Notes: a model not told the origin generated them from the letters alone. A stretch of 37,313 nucleotides of DNA from Methanobacterium sp. (GCA_030017655.1 JASEIM010000021.1:1-37313); one strand, 5' to 3'. Shown: positions 7,810 to 16,769, counted from the first letter of the stretch. Program-made: numbers and translations.

Positions 7810-9924
7810 ATGGATGATAAAGGATTTATATTCACAACTGATGCCACATTAGCTTTAGTGGTGGTAATAGTACTTACGACATCTATAGTATCATATCAAT
7901 TAGTCCCTGCTTATATGGGGCAGGATCATCAACATCTTGAAGCCCTGGCTGACAGCGCACTTATGGTAATGGAACAGGACGGTACATTAAATAATGCTGC
8001 AGTTGAGGCAGCTAGAAATAATACTACTGGTGCACAGCAGATTTTAAATAACAGGCTTACAACATTAATACCAACAGATACTGGATATAAATTAACTTTA
8101 AATGCATCCAATTTAGTTGTTGCTACAGATAATAGAGGTTTAACCTATAGTAACGATATGGTAACTAAAATAAGAGTAATATCCGGACCTAGAGAAGGGT
8201 GGATGGGAAGAGCATGGTATAAGATTGAAAAATTCGATTTTATAAATCAAACTCAAAATGTTACTACAACAGTATGGAACTTCCACAACTGGCTGACCAA
8301 TTTCGCCCCTTGGACACCGGGAGGATATGATAGAAATCGAAATTACTATACCACCAATGGATTGATAAATAATCCATACTGGGGTAGTGGAACCACACCT
8401 CAAAATATTCAATTTTCATTTCCTTCAGATGCCAATATTTATAATGCAAAGTTTCTTATAGGTTCATGTAATAAATATAGCGGCGTTTCTTATAATGCGA
8501 ATACCACCATGAATGGGAATGTTTATCCTGCTTATACAAATCAATTCACCTTCTTAAATTATAGGCCAAATACAAACAACGCACAGAGGATGTATAACTA
8601 TCAGGGTTTTGTTAATTCCGGTTTGATTCCAGGGGTAAACAATTTTAATGTTAGATTCTGGAATATGACTGGTCCTAACAATCAGCGTACTGAACGTTAC
8701 AATCTCGCATGGTATTCCATAATTGGAAATTATTCAACCACTTTTCCAGTTCCAAATGGTATTCTAACAAGTTCATACAATTTCCCGGATGCTGCAGGAA
8801 TGGCCGTGCAAAATGCACAAGATCTAGGTGGTGGTGGAGGCGAATACGGCCGTATATACAATCTTAATACTGGATCAGTTACATCATTAACTAATCGAAG
8901 AGTTATAGATTGGAATAGTATCTATAATCAAGAACATGCATATGATGATGGACTTCCATTTGTTATAACTGGCACTAATGGGGGAAATAAGCCAGGTTGT
9001 GCGGTGAGTATAGTTCAGAATGTCAATATTCCTGCAGGTTACAGAATATTTGACTCTTTCGTTGTGGTAAATGCTTACGGTGGAGTAGATCAAGCATTAA
9101 TAGAGGTTAATAATGGAACTTCATGGAGAACAATATTCAACAGTCAAGATTACAGTGCAAGGTCTGATGGTTATGGAAATATTCCGGGAATAGTATACAT
9201 ACCTAATGGCTATTTGTTACCAGGACAAAATAATAAAGTTAGAATTACAATATGGGACGATGTTCCAGGCAATGATTATGATCTTGTAGGGCTTACCAAC
9301 TGTTATGTTACTGCTACATACAGCGCACTCAATGTTAATTGGGTTAATCATCCCTATAATAATCATCAAAGTAACAGTTATGTTGAAACTCAAACCAGAA
9401 ACTTTGATATAGACTATAATGCAAAAGAAGTGCTTTTGTTTGTTGGTGTAGGTACTGATTCACGAACTATTACAGTATCATATCCTGGCACTCCTGATAA
9501 AGTTCTTTATAGTGGCAGTATTCCTTATTATCTTAATCTGGCCTCTTTAGATGCAGCTAAAGGCTTCCATGTTATCACAACAGCTAATTCAACTGCAACT
9601 AAATATTATTTAAAGGAGGGTACAAATTATCCTTTAAAAGTAACTGTAAATGGACCTTCATACTCATGGGAATCTGGAGATTGGGATAGAAATGCTGAAA
9701 TATTTTCAGGAACCAGAATATCAGTACTTTATCCTGAATTCCTGCGTAATGTATGGGCTGATGCATATGAAAGCACGCCACAGGAAGCGATGCGTCTTGC
9801 CAGATATGATTTAGCAGACCAGTTAGGACTGGACCGAAATGATCCTGCTATTAAGACAGAAGCACTTTATACTGGTAATCTACCAAATCAGGTTCCTGTA
9901 AGATTAGAATTATGGAAACATTAG
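7810..9924 (+). CDS. Large 704-residue secreted pilin-like protein
   Basis: The N-terminus is MDDKG then FIFTTDATLALVVVI, a pilin-like leader plus one membrane helix. The remaining 670 residues are extracellular in character: rich in Asn, Tyr, Gly and Thr, with many aromatic beta-type stretches, many N-x-S/T sequons and a GGGGEYG turn near 340. No catalytic motif or named domain was recognised. A family resemblance is seen at the N-terminus to the genes at 9934 and 6856. Base composition is like the neighbours. A TAGGGCG sequence precedes the ATG. It could be a pilus-tip adhesin or surface protein; function is unknown. Confidence 0.7.
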   Translation: MDDKGFIFTTDATLALVVVIVLTTSIVSYQLVPAYMGQDHQHLEALADSALMVMEQDGTLNNAAVEAARNNTTGAQQILNNRLTTLIPTDTGYKLTLNASNLVVATDNRGLTYSNDMVTKIRVISGPREGWMGRAWYKIEKFDFINQTQNVTTTVWNFHNWLTNFAPWTPGGYDRNRNYYTTNGLINNPYWGSGTTPQNIQFSFPSDANIYNAKFLIGSCNKYSGVSYNANTTMNGNVYPAYTNQFTFLNYRPNTNNAQRMYNYQGFVNSGLIPGVNNFNVRFWNMTGPNNQRTERYNLAWYSIIGNYSTTFPVPNGILTSSYNFPDAAGMAVQNAQDLGGGGGEYGRIYNLNTGSVTSLTNRRVIDWNSIYNQEHAYDDGLPFVITGTNGGNKPGCAVSIVQNVNIPAGYRIFDSFVVVNAYGGVDQALIEVNNGTSWRTIFNSQDYSARSDGYGNIPGIVYIPNGYLLPGQNNKVRITIWDDVPGNDYDLVGLTNCYVTATYSALNVNWVNHPYNNHQSNSYVETQTRNFDIDYNAKEVLLFVGVGTDSRTITVSYPGTPDKVLYSGSIPYYLNLASLDAAKGFHVITTANSTATKYYLKEGTNYPLKVTVNGPSYSWESGDWDRNAEIFSGTRISVLYPEFLRNVWADAYESTPQEAMRLARYDLADQLGLDRNDPAIKTEALYTGNLPNQVPVRLELWKH

Positions 9925-9933
9925 GTGATTAGA

Positions 9934-10992
9934 ATGGATGATAAAGGATATACTTTTACACCTCTGGCAGTTTTACTTGTAATACCTATAATGATACTTG
10001 CAGCATCATATGGAGATATTGCAAACGAAATAAATAATTTATCACAGATCGTTATTGGGGGAGATGTCACATATTCTACAGCACATAACATTATAACGAT
10101 TATGGAGAAGACCGCTCAAGATTCAGGAAGAAACGCGGCTTACAGGGCTACAAGAGAAGTTATAGATAAAGAAGCCAGTATAGTTAAAAATCCATTCTTA
10201 ACGGATGGCCGTTATTATATTAAAGTTAAGATAGCAGAGGGATTAAATAATAATGTTATAGAAGCCTGTAAGAGTATGGAAGCAGAGACAGGGAGAAATA
10301 TAACTATAAACGGGCAAGATATCAATAATCAAACTAGAAGTTTATTCTCTCCAAATGATATTGAAATCTATCAGAATGACCCATTTGGATTCTGGGTTAA
10401 ACTCAAACCAGGAATACCTATTACTGTTACTCAAACTAATCAGAACTTTACTGGTTATACTCCTCCTAACATTGTTACATATGTTTCCATTGAAGGTTTG
10501 GAAGATCCATATGTATGGGTTAACTCAAAACATAGAAGATCTAACATTATTTACAAATACAGATATTATGAGTCCTACATGGGTTCCATAGACTATCATT
10601 TTGCTGATGATAATGATGGTACAAGGCTATATCGTTTATGGGATTGTTTAAACGGTACAAATAATACCAGCGGAATGGAAATGCGTCCTTATTACTTCCT
10701 TGATCCACAGGGGTTAACATTCTTTGATAGACTTGAAAACAAAACCAATAATACCTCTCCAGGACCTAATTCAGCAAAAATGAGTACATTCATACTTGGT
10801 GAGCCTTTATATGAGGAATTTGGGGCTAGAAATATCTCATGTTTAGATCATGAATATTTTAATGGAGTTCTGGGTTCAAAGAGCATATATATGCAAAAAA
10901 ACAAGGACTGGTTTAGGGATCCTATGGGTAGAATATTTTTCATTTCAAACCATTATTATGGAGTTTTTAATTTAAAAGATAAATACAATTAA
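9934..10992 (+). CDS. Pilin-like secreted protein, MDDKG type
   Basis: A protein of about 352 residues. The N-terminus MDDKG-YTFTPLAVLLVIPIM repeats the leader pattern of the preceding gene, with a hydrophobic helix straight after. The polar ectodomain contains sequons (NIT, NQT, NNT) and many Tyr/Trp residues. ATG 9934 is chosen: the GTG at 9925 overlaps the SD (AGGTGATT), whereas ATG 9934 is correctly spaced and restores the shared MDDKG start. Neither Gln+1 nor Glu+5 is present. Spacing to its neighbours is 9 and 12 bases, so it is in one operon. No enzymatic motif was seen; its function is unknown. Confidence 0.68.
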   Translation: MDDKGYTFTPLAVLLVIPIMILAASYGDIANEINNLSQIVIGGDVTYSTAHNIITIMEKTAQDSGRNAAYRATREVIDKEASIVKNPFLTDGRYYIKVKIAEGLNNNVIEACKSMEAETGRNITINGQDINNQTRSLFSPNDIEIYQNDPFGFWVKLKPGIPITVTQTNQNFTGYTPPNIVTYVSIEGLEDPYVWVNSKHRRSNIIYKYRYYESYMGSIDYHFADDNDGTRLYRLWDCLNGTNNTSGMEMRPYYFLDPQGLTFFDRLENKTNNTSPGPNSAKMSTFILGEPLYEEFGARNISCLDHEYFNGVLGSKSIYMQKNKDWFRDPMGRIFFISNHYYGVFNLKDKYN

Positions 10993-11004
10993 AGGTGATG
11001 ATTA

Positions 11005-11406
11005 GTGCGCATAGATAACAGAGGACTTGCAAGTGCTGAACTGCTTTTCGTTACTTTAATTTTTTTAATCATGGCTGGAGGTTTAATTAACCTTGCCAGT
11101 TCAGGAATGGATATCACCGAAACTGGTAACCTCGGTGAAGTCAGAATGATTGGAGAGAGAATAGCAGAAGTTATTAATACAGCTTATATTAATGGAAATG
11201 GATATTCAATTAACATGTCTCTTCCAAATGACTTTAATTATACAGCTTGTATAAACAGCAGTGGATTTATTAACATGAAATATAACAATCAAAACATTAC
11301 TGTTAAGGTTCTACCCGTAGATAAGATACAGGATATTACCATGACTAACGGACAGAGATATGCAGTGAAAAATAATAATGGTACAATTACTTTTACTTTA
11401 ATTTAA
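11005..11406 (+). CDS. Class III-like pilin with Leu in place of Gln+1
   Basis: A 133-residue protein starting MRIDNRG then LASAELLFVTLIFLI. It matches the class III motif at Ser+3 and Glu+5, but the normally invariant Gln+1 is Leu. A hydrophobic helix follows, then a small domain with sequons (NMS, NIT, NGT) that ends in a short beta-rich tail. The GTG start at 11005 has AGGTGATG five bases ahead. It closes the four-gene operon that begins at 6856, and a T-rich tract follows. It is most likely a minor pilin processed by the same peptidase. The N-terminus is convincing; the exact role is not known. Confidence 0.75.
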   Translation: MRIDNRGLASAELLFVTLIFLIMAGGLINLASSGMDITETGNLGEVRMIGERIAEVINTAYINGNGYSINMSLPNDFNYTACINSSGFINMKYNNQNITVKVLPVDKIQDITMTNGQRYAVKNNNGTITFTLI

Positions 11407-11411
11407 AAATC

Positions 11412-11425
11412 TATTTATTTTTATT
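11412..11425 (+). terminator. T-rich tract after the pilin-like operon
   Basis: A tract of T with a few A lies just behind the last gene of the operon and before a new TATA box at 11448, which makes it a plausible transcript end. Confidence 0.35.
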
Positions 11426-11447
11426 GGTTAAATGCATATACCAAAAG

Positions 11448-11455
11448 ATATATAA
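11448..11455 (+). promoter_or_regulatory. TATA box for the PepSY gene
   Basis: ATATATAA lies about 70 bases before ATG 11521. This gives a leader of roughly 40 bases that ends in a GGTG ribosome-binding site. Confidence 0.45.
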
Positions 11456-11520
11456 CGAGATATAACAATTGTACTATTAAGTAATTCAATATTCTCAATA
11501 TAAATTGATCCGGTGCTTTT

Positions 11521-12024
11521 ATGGATATTATGGATTTAATTAATAATATAATGGATTCAGCAGTAAATTTTATTTATTCATTATATAAATTAGAGCCAGG
11601 ATGGGAAAAAAAAGCACTCATTATACTGGGATTAGTTGTTTTAGTAATAACTGTCTATGCATTTAACCCATTTAGTGAAAAACCTGAGATTGAAGTACAT
11701 GATGGACCAGTAAATACTCCGGTAACAACTCCACAACAGAGTCCTGTAATTTCTAACAATTCTAATGCATCTGACAATACTACAAACATTACTATAACCA
11801 ATGGTAGCAATGGAACCTTCCAAATCTCAGCAGATCAGGCAAAACAAATAGCTTTAAATTCTAATCCTGGTTATATGGCAGGAGACCCTACACAAGGTAC
11901 TATAACACTGAATAATGAAGCTATTTCTGTATGGATAGTGCCGTTGATGAAAGGCAGTAAACCATCAATGGAAGTATATGTTGATTCAGCAACAGGAATG
12001 GTTGTGGGAACAAAGATAATATAG
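11521..12024 (+). CDS. Membrane-anchored PepSY domain protein
   Basis: A 167-residue protein with one membrane helix (about 32-48, IILGLVVLVITVYAF), then a Pro/Thr/Asn/Ser-rich extracellular linker with many sequons (about 55-98). The C-terminal PepSY-type domain starts ISADQAKQIAL and ends with the typical VYVDSATGMVVG strand. PepSY domains are small modules often linked to protease inhibition or cell-surface sensing. It is the first gene of a likely three-gene unit with the 12038 membrane protein (13-base gap) and dph6 (12-base gap). Position beside pilin genes suggests a surface role, but this is inference. Confidence 0.75.
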   Translation: MDIMDLINNIMDSAVNFIYSLYKLEPGWEKKALIILGLVVLVITVYAFNPFSEKPEIEVHDGPVNTPVTTPQQSPVISNNSNASDNTTNITITNGSNGTFQISADQAKQIALNSNPGYMAGDPTQGTITLNNEAISVWIVPLMKGSKPSMEVYVDSATGMVVGTKII

Positions 12025-12037
12025 ATGAGATGAAAAA

Positions 12038-12835
12038 ATGGATACACTAGCAGTAATAATAATGATATCTTTATTTATTTTATTGATGGCATTTGTATTT
12101 TCAGCTGCTTTATTAACCCCTATAATAGGCAAAAGAAATCTCTTTTTTGTGATAAGTCTGGGATTTGTTGTTGGAATTGTTGGGGGAATATTTTTCATAT
12201 CTCCAGTATTTGATGACTTACCTGTTCTGGCTTCGTCTTTCTATCAGTCCACTTCAAATGATCTTGAAACCTTGAATTTAAATGTTTCAACCAATATTGA
12301 TATCAATCGTTTTATAGAAGATACAAAAAATGTTAAAGGAGTTAAAGAGGTTACAGTGTCTGGGATAACCGTTAAGACAAGCCAATTTTCTTCTAAATGG
12401 AGGAATACACTTAAAAATCGTATAATTGCTTCAAATAAGGATATTAAAAACGTTGAGATTGTATCCAATGATACATTAAAGATTGAAATTGCTCAGTCTA
12501 ATCCTAAGGAAGTTATTAAAGAGCTTGAAGACTGGCTGATGCTTGTTGGAGCTATTGATGTTAAATTCAGCACAACTCATCTTGTTATAAAGGTTGAAAC
12601 GTCTCAAATGAATTCTGTAATTGATCATGTCTCTAAAGAAGCTGTTGTTACAAGCATAAAAGGGCCAACCCAAAATAAAATTAACACATTAAAATCTATA
12701 CTTCCAGATAAAAACAATCTAATTATTCTTTGTGGTTTTATTGGGGTTTTAACAGGGTTATTAGGTTTATTTATTGATTCTATCCTTGGAGTTATAGGGG
12801 ATATTAAAGAGAGAATGGTTAAAAAGAGCCATTAG
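12038..12835 (+). CDS. Uncharacterised membrane protein
   Basis: I do not recognise a family. The 265 residues comprise two N-terminal membrane helices (about 5-28 and 36-55), a soluble domain of about 170 residues with alternating beta/alpha pattern (segments VKGVKEVTVSGITVKTS and VIKELEDWLMLVGA), and one C-terminal hydrophobic segment (about 228-252). The domain would lie outside the membrane between the helices. A GAGATGA site precedes ATG 12038. It sits between the PepSY gene and dph6 with gaps of 13 and 12 bases, so co-transcription is likely. The sensor-like topology is only a guess. Confidence 0.6.
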   Translation: MDTLAVIIMISLFILLMAFVFSAALLTPIIGKRNLFFVISLGFVVGIVGGIFFISPVFDDLPVLASSFYQSTSNDLETLNLNVSTNIDINRFIEDTKNVKGVKEVTVSGITVKTSQFSSKWRNTLKNRIIASNKDIKNVEIVSNDTLKIEIAQSNPKEVIKELEDWLMLVGAIDVKFSTTHLVIKVETSQMNSVIDHVSKEAVVTSIKGPTQNKINTLKSILPDKNNLIILCGFIGVLTGLLGLFIDSILGVIGDIKERMVKKSH

Positions 12836-12847
12836 GGATGTAATATT

Positions 12848-13528
12848 ATGAAGGCAGCAGTTCTTTTTTCAGGAGGTAAAGACAGCACCATGGCTCTGTA
12901 TGAAGCATTAAAAGACGGTTTTGATGTTAAATATCTTGTATCAATTATTTCTGACAATCCTGATTCTTACATGTTTCATGTTGCTAATATAAATATCACG
13001 GAGCTTTCAGCTGATGCTGCAGGAATTCCATTAATTAAAAAAATAACAAAGGGCATCAAAGAGAACGAATTAGAAGATTTAACCAGTATTTTAAAGGAAA
13101 TAAAGGAATCTGGAGTAGAAGCAATCTTTTCTGGTGCATTATATTCAGAGTACCAGAAATCAAGAATAGATAAAATATGCAGGGAATTAAAACTTAAGTC
13201 CTTTGCACCACTATGGCATAGAAACGCAGAAGAGTACATGAGGGAGATTATTGAACTGGGATTTGAAGTCATTATAACCAGTGTTTCAGCAGAAGGTCTT
13301 GACGAATCATGGCTTGGTAAAAGGATTGATATGGAACTGCTTCAGGAGTTAATCAAATTAAATGATAAATATGGTATTAATCTGGCTTTTGAGGGTGGTG
13401 AAGCGGAAACTCTTGTTTTAGATTGTCCCATATTTAATAAAAAAATTGTAATTAATGAATCAGAAAAAATATGGAATCGAGATCATGGATATTTTATAGT
13501 TAAGAGAGCTTCACTTCAGGAAAAATAG
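12848..13528 (+). CDS. dph6: Diphthine--ammonia ligase (Dph6 family)
   Basis: It catalyses ATP-dependent amidation, the last step of diphthamide formation on the elongation factor 2 histidine, in the cytoplasm. The 226-residue length matches archaeal members. The PP-loop ATP pyrophosphatase motif SGGKDS lies at residues 8-13, and the family motif FEGGEAETLVLDCPIF is near the end. ADAAGIPLI and LWHRNAEEYM segments also fit the family. It may be the last gene of the transcript starting at 11521. The substrate is assigned by family membership only. Confidence 0.88.
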   Translation: MKAAVLFSGGKDSTMALYEALKDGFDVKYLVSIISDNPDSYMFHVANINITELSADAAGIPLIKKITKGIKENELEDLTSILKEIKESGVEAIFSGALYSEYQKSRIDKICRELKLKSFAPLWHRNAEEYMREIIELGFEVIITSVSAEGLDESWLGKRIDMELLQELIKLNDKYGINLAFEGGEAETLVLDCPIFNKKIVINESEKIWNRDHGYFIVKRASLQEK

Positions 13529-13547
13529 ATCATATAATTTAAATATC

Positions 13548-13928
13548 TTATTTTATTTCAGGTGCAATCCAGTCAATAAACTTCATTGGATCCTCGATTT
13601 TAATTTCTACTTCAATTTCTCCCAGTGGAGATAGAGTATTGTCAACAAAATTGGGAATTCCAACCAAGGCTGCCTGTTTACTTAAATTAAAGTTAATTTT
13701 ATTTTCATGAATACCTTTCATCATTATTTTCCGGGCAGCTCCTCTAATTTTTCTTTCTCTTAATTCATTTTTTAAATTACTGATAGAATCTTTATCACCT
13801 AAAATACAGACATAGTCAGTCCCTATTTCCATATCATCATAGTCAAATAAATTAGAAAGTGTTCTTATAACTTTATCAATGTCCTCTGTAGGGTTAACAT
13901 TTGCTCTGGCGTGTATTTTACATTTCAT
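13548..13928 (-). CDS. UPF0201 family protein (predicted RNA-binding)
   Basis: A small archaeal protein of 126 residues with the family hallmark ARANVNPTEDIDKV near the N-terminus and an RNA-binding-like alpha/beta fold; its function is unproven. The start chosen is ATG 13928, which gives the usual beginning MKCKIHARANVNPTE. A longer frame from 13976 would overlap the upstream gene and add residues not typical of the family. It ends 19 bases from the convergent dph6. It is third in a minus-strand group with the UPF0200 kinase-like gene and phosphopantothenate synthetase. Confidence 0.82.
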   Translation of the reverse strand: MKCKIHARANVNPTEDIDKVIRTLSNLFDYDDMEIGTDYVCILGDKDSISNLKNELRERKIRGAARKIMMKGIHENKINFNLSKQAALVGIPNFVDNTLSPLGEIEVEIKIEDPMKFIDWIAPEIK

Positions 13929-13959
13929 CTTTAATACCCCAATATCATATCTTAAAAAA

Positions 13960-14499
13960 TTATTTTTCCATCTCATTTTTTAAAATATTTCTTATAGAAT
14001 TTTTAAATTTCCATATTGGCCCTTCATTTACTATCATATAATTTGCAGTTGCTATAACATCGCCTATTCCAAACTTTAATTCTCTATTATCTCTTTTATT
14101 GAATTCATTGAAATTAGGAGAATCATCAGATCTTTTTCGTTTTTTTAGGCGCAGAAAACGTGTCTTTGGACTTGAATGGATTGCAATAACCTTAAAATAT
14201 TTAAAATTTTTTCTGAAGATTTTTACTTCAGCAGGACTTCTTATTCCTTCAATAATATAGTTTTTATGATTATCCTCATTTAATCCTTTTATTATCTCCA
14301 CACATCTCTCTGCCACAACGTACTTTCCATATTCTTCACGTAATTTGACGGCTGTTTCACCAATATCGGCATCTCTTTTTAATGCTTCATCACGGATGAT
14401 ATCACCCATCCTTATAATACTGATACCCATACTTTTTGCAATTCTTGCAACAATGCTTTTACCTGAACCTGGAAGTCCTGTTACTCCAATAACTCGCAT
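13960..14499 (-). CDS. UPF0200 P-loop kinase-like protein
   Basis: A 179-residue P-loop NTPase of the archaeal UPF0200 family, related in fold to adenylate and dephospho-CoA kinases. Walker A is GLPGSGKS at about 8-15, followed by a kinase-like segment IRMGDIIRDEA. The IIEGIRSPAEV motif is typical of the family, and an Arg-rich lid (RLKKRKRSDD) comes after it. The substrate is not known. Its position next to the CoA-pathway gene at 14558 is suggestive, but a dephospho-CoA kinase function should not be assumed. Gaps to neighbours are 31 and 58 bases. Confidence 0.8.
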   Translation of the reverse strand: MRVIGVTGLPGSGKSIVARIAKSMGISIIRMGDIIRDEALKRDADIGETAVKLREEYGKYVVAERCVEIIKGLNEDNHKNYIIEGIRSPAEVKIFRKNFKYFKVIAIHSSPKTRFLRLKKRKRSDDSPNFNEFNKRDNRELKFGIGDVIATANYMIVNEGPIWKFKNSIRNILKNEMEK

Positions 14500-14557
14500 G
14501 ATCTCACTCTTTTGATTAATTCACTGTATTTTATTATTTTTGATTGCATATATCCTG

Positions 14558-15307
14558 TTATTCAAATTCTTTAATTGAACTTAACATTGTTTTTAATGAT
14601 TCTCTAAGATTATTTTTATTATCAAAATCATCGACTATTTTTTTTAGTGTTTTTCTATCTATTTTTTTAAGTTCATCCACTTTCTTTATTATACATGGTA
14701 TTACTCTGATTATATTATCAACAATGGTAATTGAAGCAGTCCTGGAAGTTCTTGATAATGGATTTAAATCAATGGCAATTACAAATTTGCCGTTTGATAC
14801 AAGTGCTTCTGTTCTATCTCCATCCTCCAATGGGACAAGGATTACATCAGCATTTAATATGCCTTCGGGGCTGACATCACCACGAGGACTGTTAAGTCCT
14901 TTTATATGTTCAAGATTTTCTTCATCTGCACCTAAAATTTCTTCTGCACCAGCTTCTTTTAACACTTTAGAAATGGCATCCACACGTTGAGGTGTCCGAT
15001 AAAAAAGGTTAATTTCGACTTTTGCACCAGTAATATGGGATAATTTAACAATATCTGATGCGACAAGAGCTGCAGCATTACCATTAACAGATAGAACTGG
15101 ATTTTCAGCCAGTAATAAAGCGGCAGATGTGGCTTCAATTGCTTTTTTTGCAGTTTCACTCGTTTTTTCTCCAATTAAATAGTCAAAAGCTTCGCCTCTA
15201 CCATGAGCTATCATTCCTGAATCAGCTAAAATTCCAGCTTTGTATGCATTTACCATTTTTTCCCTTGAAAGAAGAGATTTATATCTTGGATGATCCTTAG
15301 AAATCAT
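14558..15307 (-). CDS. 4-phosphopantoate--beta-alanine ligase (phosphopantothenate synthetase)
   Basis: This is the archaea-specific enzyme of coenzyme A synthesis that joins 4-phosphopantoate to beta-alanine with ATP, replacing bacterial pantothenate synthetase and pantothenate kinase. The 249 residues are the usual length. Family landmarks are HPRYKSLLSREKMV at the N-terminus, GMIAHGRGEAFDYLIGE, a central VNGNAAAL segment and the IDLNPLSRTSRTA motif late in the chain. No SD precedes ATG 15307. On the minus strand a TATA-like CATATATATC lies at about 15330-15339, so the message is probably leaderless. It likely leads the transcript with the two genes downstream. Confidence 0.92.
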   Translation of the reverse strand: MISKDHPRYKSLLSREKMVNAYKAGILADSGMIAHGRGEAFDYLIGEKTSETAKKAIEATSAALLLAENPVLSVNGNAAALVASDIVKLSHITGAKVEINLFYRTPQRVDAISKVLKEAGAEEILGADEENLEHIKGLNSPRGDVSPEGILNADVILVPLEDGDRTEALVSNGKFVIAIDLNPLSRTSRTASITIVDNIIRVIPCIIKKVDELKKIDRKTLKKIVDDFDNKNNLRESLKTMLSSIKEFE

Positions 15308-15421
15308 GTTAATAATTTATAAACATTCAGATATATATGTATAAAAACATGCTGCAGTATTTAGAAAATATTTCTGCAAAGATTTTTTAGCCTTTAAAAT
15401 AAATTAATTCAAGGGATAAAA

Positions 15422-15670
15422 ATGAAAGAAAGAATTGAAATAAATAAATCTGAGGAGTTTAATGATCCTGCCCAAAAAAAAGAAATAAAAAAACCCAAAA
15501 GAAGTAAGGTTAGATATGCAGGTATATATTTAGGTATTATCCTTGTTATCGCTGGTTTGATCTGGTATGCGGCAAATATTGGACTGATACCAATGGAATT
15601 TATACTGGAACAGGCCGGACCAATTTTAATAGTTATACTGGGGATACTTATTTTAATCAAATCACTTTAA
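15422..15670 (+). CDS. Small membrane protein, LiaI/LiaF-like transmembrane module
   Basis: An 82-residue protein. The first 30 residues are highly charged and cytoplasmic in character. Two hydrophobic helices follow (about 32-50 and 63-81), separated by a short loop (NIGLIPMEFILEQ). The pattern resembles the two-helix DUF5668 / LiaI-LiaF-like region found in many small membrane proteins. A GGGAT site lies just before ATG 15422. Function is unknown, and the family call is tentative. Confidence 0.6.
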   Translation: MKERIEINKSEEFNDPAQKKEIKKPKRSKVRYAGIYLGIILVIAGLIWYAANIGLIPMEFILEQAGPILIVILGILILIKSL

Positions 15671-15731
15671 CCAGGTCAATTAAAAACTAAATTTCAATGA
15701 TCAAGATATTTGAGGATTTGTGAGGTATTTT

Positions 15732-16760
15732 ATGACTAATTTATTAAAAGAACTATCAAATGCGCCAGGAATATCAGGTTTTGAGGAAAATATCCGCGAA
15801 ATCATGACAAGAGAATTAAAAGACCATGTAGATGAAATAGAAACTGATGGCCTTGGAAATTTAATTGTAACAAAAAAAGGAAAGAAAAACAGCAAAAGAA
15901 TAATGCTTGCAGCCCATATGGATGAAATAGGGCTAATGGTAAGACATATAGACAAAGAAGGATTTGTTAAATTTACAAAAATCGGCGGGATAAATGACCA
16001 GATGCTTTTAAATCAGGAAGTTTATATACATTCAGATGAGGGTAAAGTTCTTGGAGTTATAGGTGCAAAACCACCACATAGAATGAAAGCTGCTGAAAAA
16101 AGAAAAGTAGTTGAATATGAAAACATGTTTATAGATATAGGGGCTTCAAATAAGGAAGAAGCAGAAAAAATGGTAGATATTGGCTGTCCTATCACAATTA
16201 AACATGAGTTTTCCGAGCTTGCAGGTAATTTGGTAACCGGAAAGGCTTTTGATAATAGAGTAGGTTGTTATGTACTTGTTGAGGCAATGAAAAGGGCAAA
16301 AAGCGATGCAACCATTTATGGGGTAGGAACTGTTCAGGAGGAAGTTGGACTTAAAGGAGCAAGAACTTCTGCATTCAAAATAAATCCTGACATGGCAATA
16401 GCACTTGATGTTACAATTGCTGGGGATAATCCAGGAATTAAATTTGAAGAAGCGCCTGCAAAACTTAACGGAGGTCCAGCCATCATACTAACTGATGCAA
16501 GTGGAAGAGGCTTAATTACTCATCCATTAGTTAAAAGGCTGATTATTGATACAGCAGAAGAAGAAAAAATCCCTTATCAGCTGGAAGTGAGCGAGGGCGG
16601 CACAACAGATGCAACTGCAATTCATCTGACCAGGGAGGGAATCCCCACGGGTGTTTTATCAGTTCCAACAAGGTATATACACACACCAGTTGAAGTTGTG
16701 AGTCTTGATGATGTTGAAAACACCATTAAATTGCTTGTAGCCGTACTGGAAAAATCTTAA
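15732..16760 (+). CDS. M42 family metallo-aminopeptidase (TET-type)
   Basis: A cytoplasmic dinuclear-metal aminopeptidase; archaeal members form large tetrahedral (TET) complexes that trim peptides. The 342 residues are typical. Metal-site and catalytic motifs are visible in order: LAAHMDEIGLMV (first His/Asp), KAFDNRVGC (bridging Asp), TVQEEVGLKGA (catalytic and metal Glu pair), ALDVTIAGDNP (Asp) and a late His in PTRYIHTPVE. ATG 15732 is chosen because GAGGT (15722-15726) is correctly spaced; the GTG at 15720 is upstream of that SD. Older annotations call the family endoglucanase, which is not supported. Peptide specificity cannot be told. Confidence 0.92.
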   Translation: MTNLLKELSNAPGISGFEENIREIMTRELKDHVDEIETDGLGNLIVTKKGKKNSKRIMLAAHMDEIGLMVRHIDKEGFVKFTKIGGINDQMLLNQEVYIHSDEGKVLGVIGAKPPHRMKAAEKRKVVEYENMFIDIGASNKEEAEKMVDIGCPITIKHEFSELAGNLVTGKAFDNRVGCYVLVEAMKRAKSDATIYGVGTVQEEVGLKGARTSAFKINPDMAIALDVTIAGDNPGIKFEEAPAKLNGGPAIILTDASGRGLITHPLVKRLIIDTAEEEKIPYQLEVSEGGTTDATAIHLTREGIPTGVLSVPTRYIHTPVEVVSLDDVENTIKLLVAVLEKS

Positions 16761-16769
16761 AAACATTAA

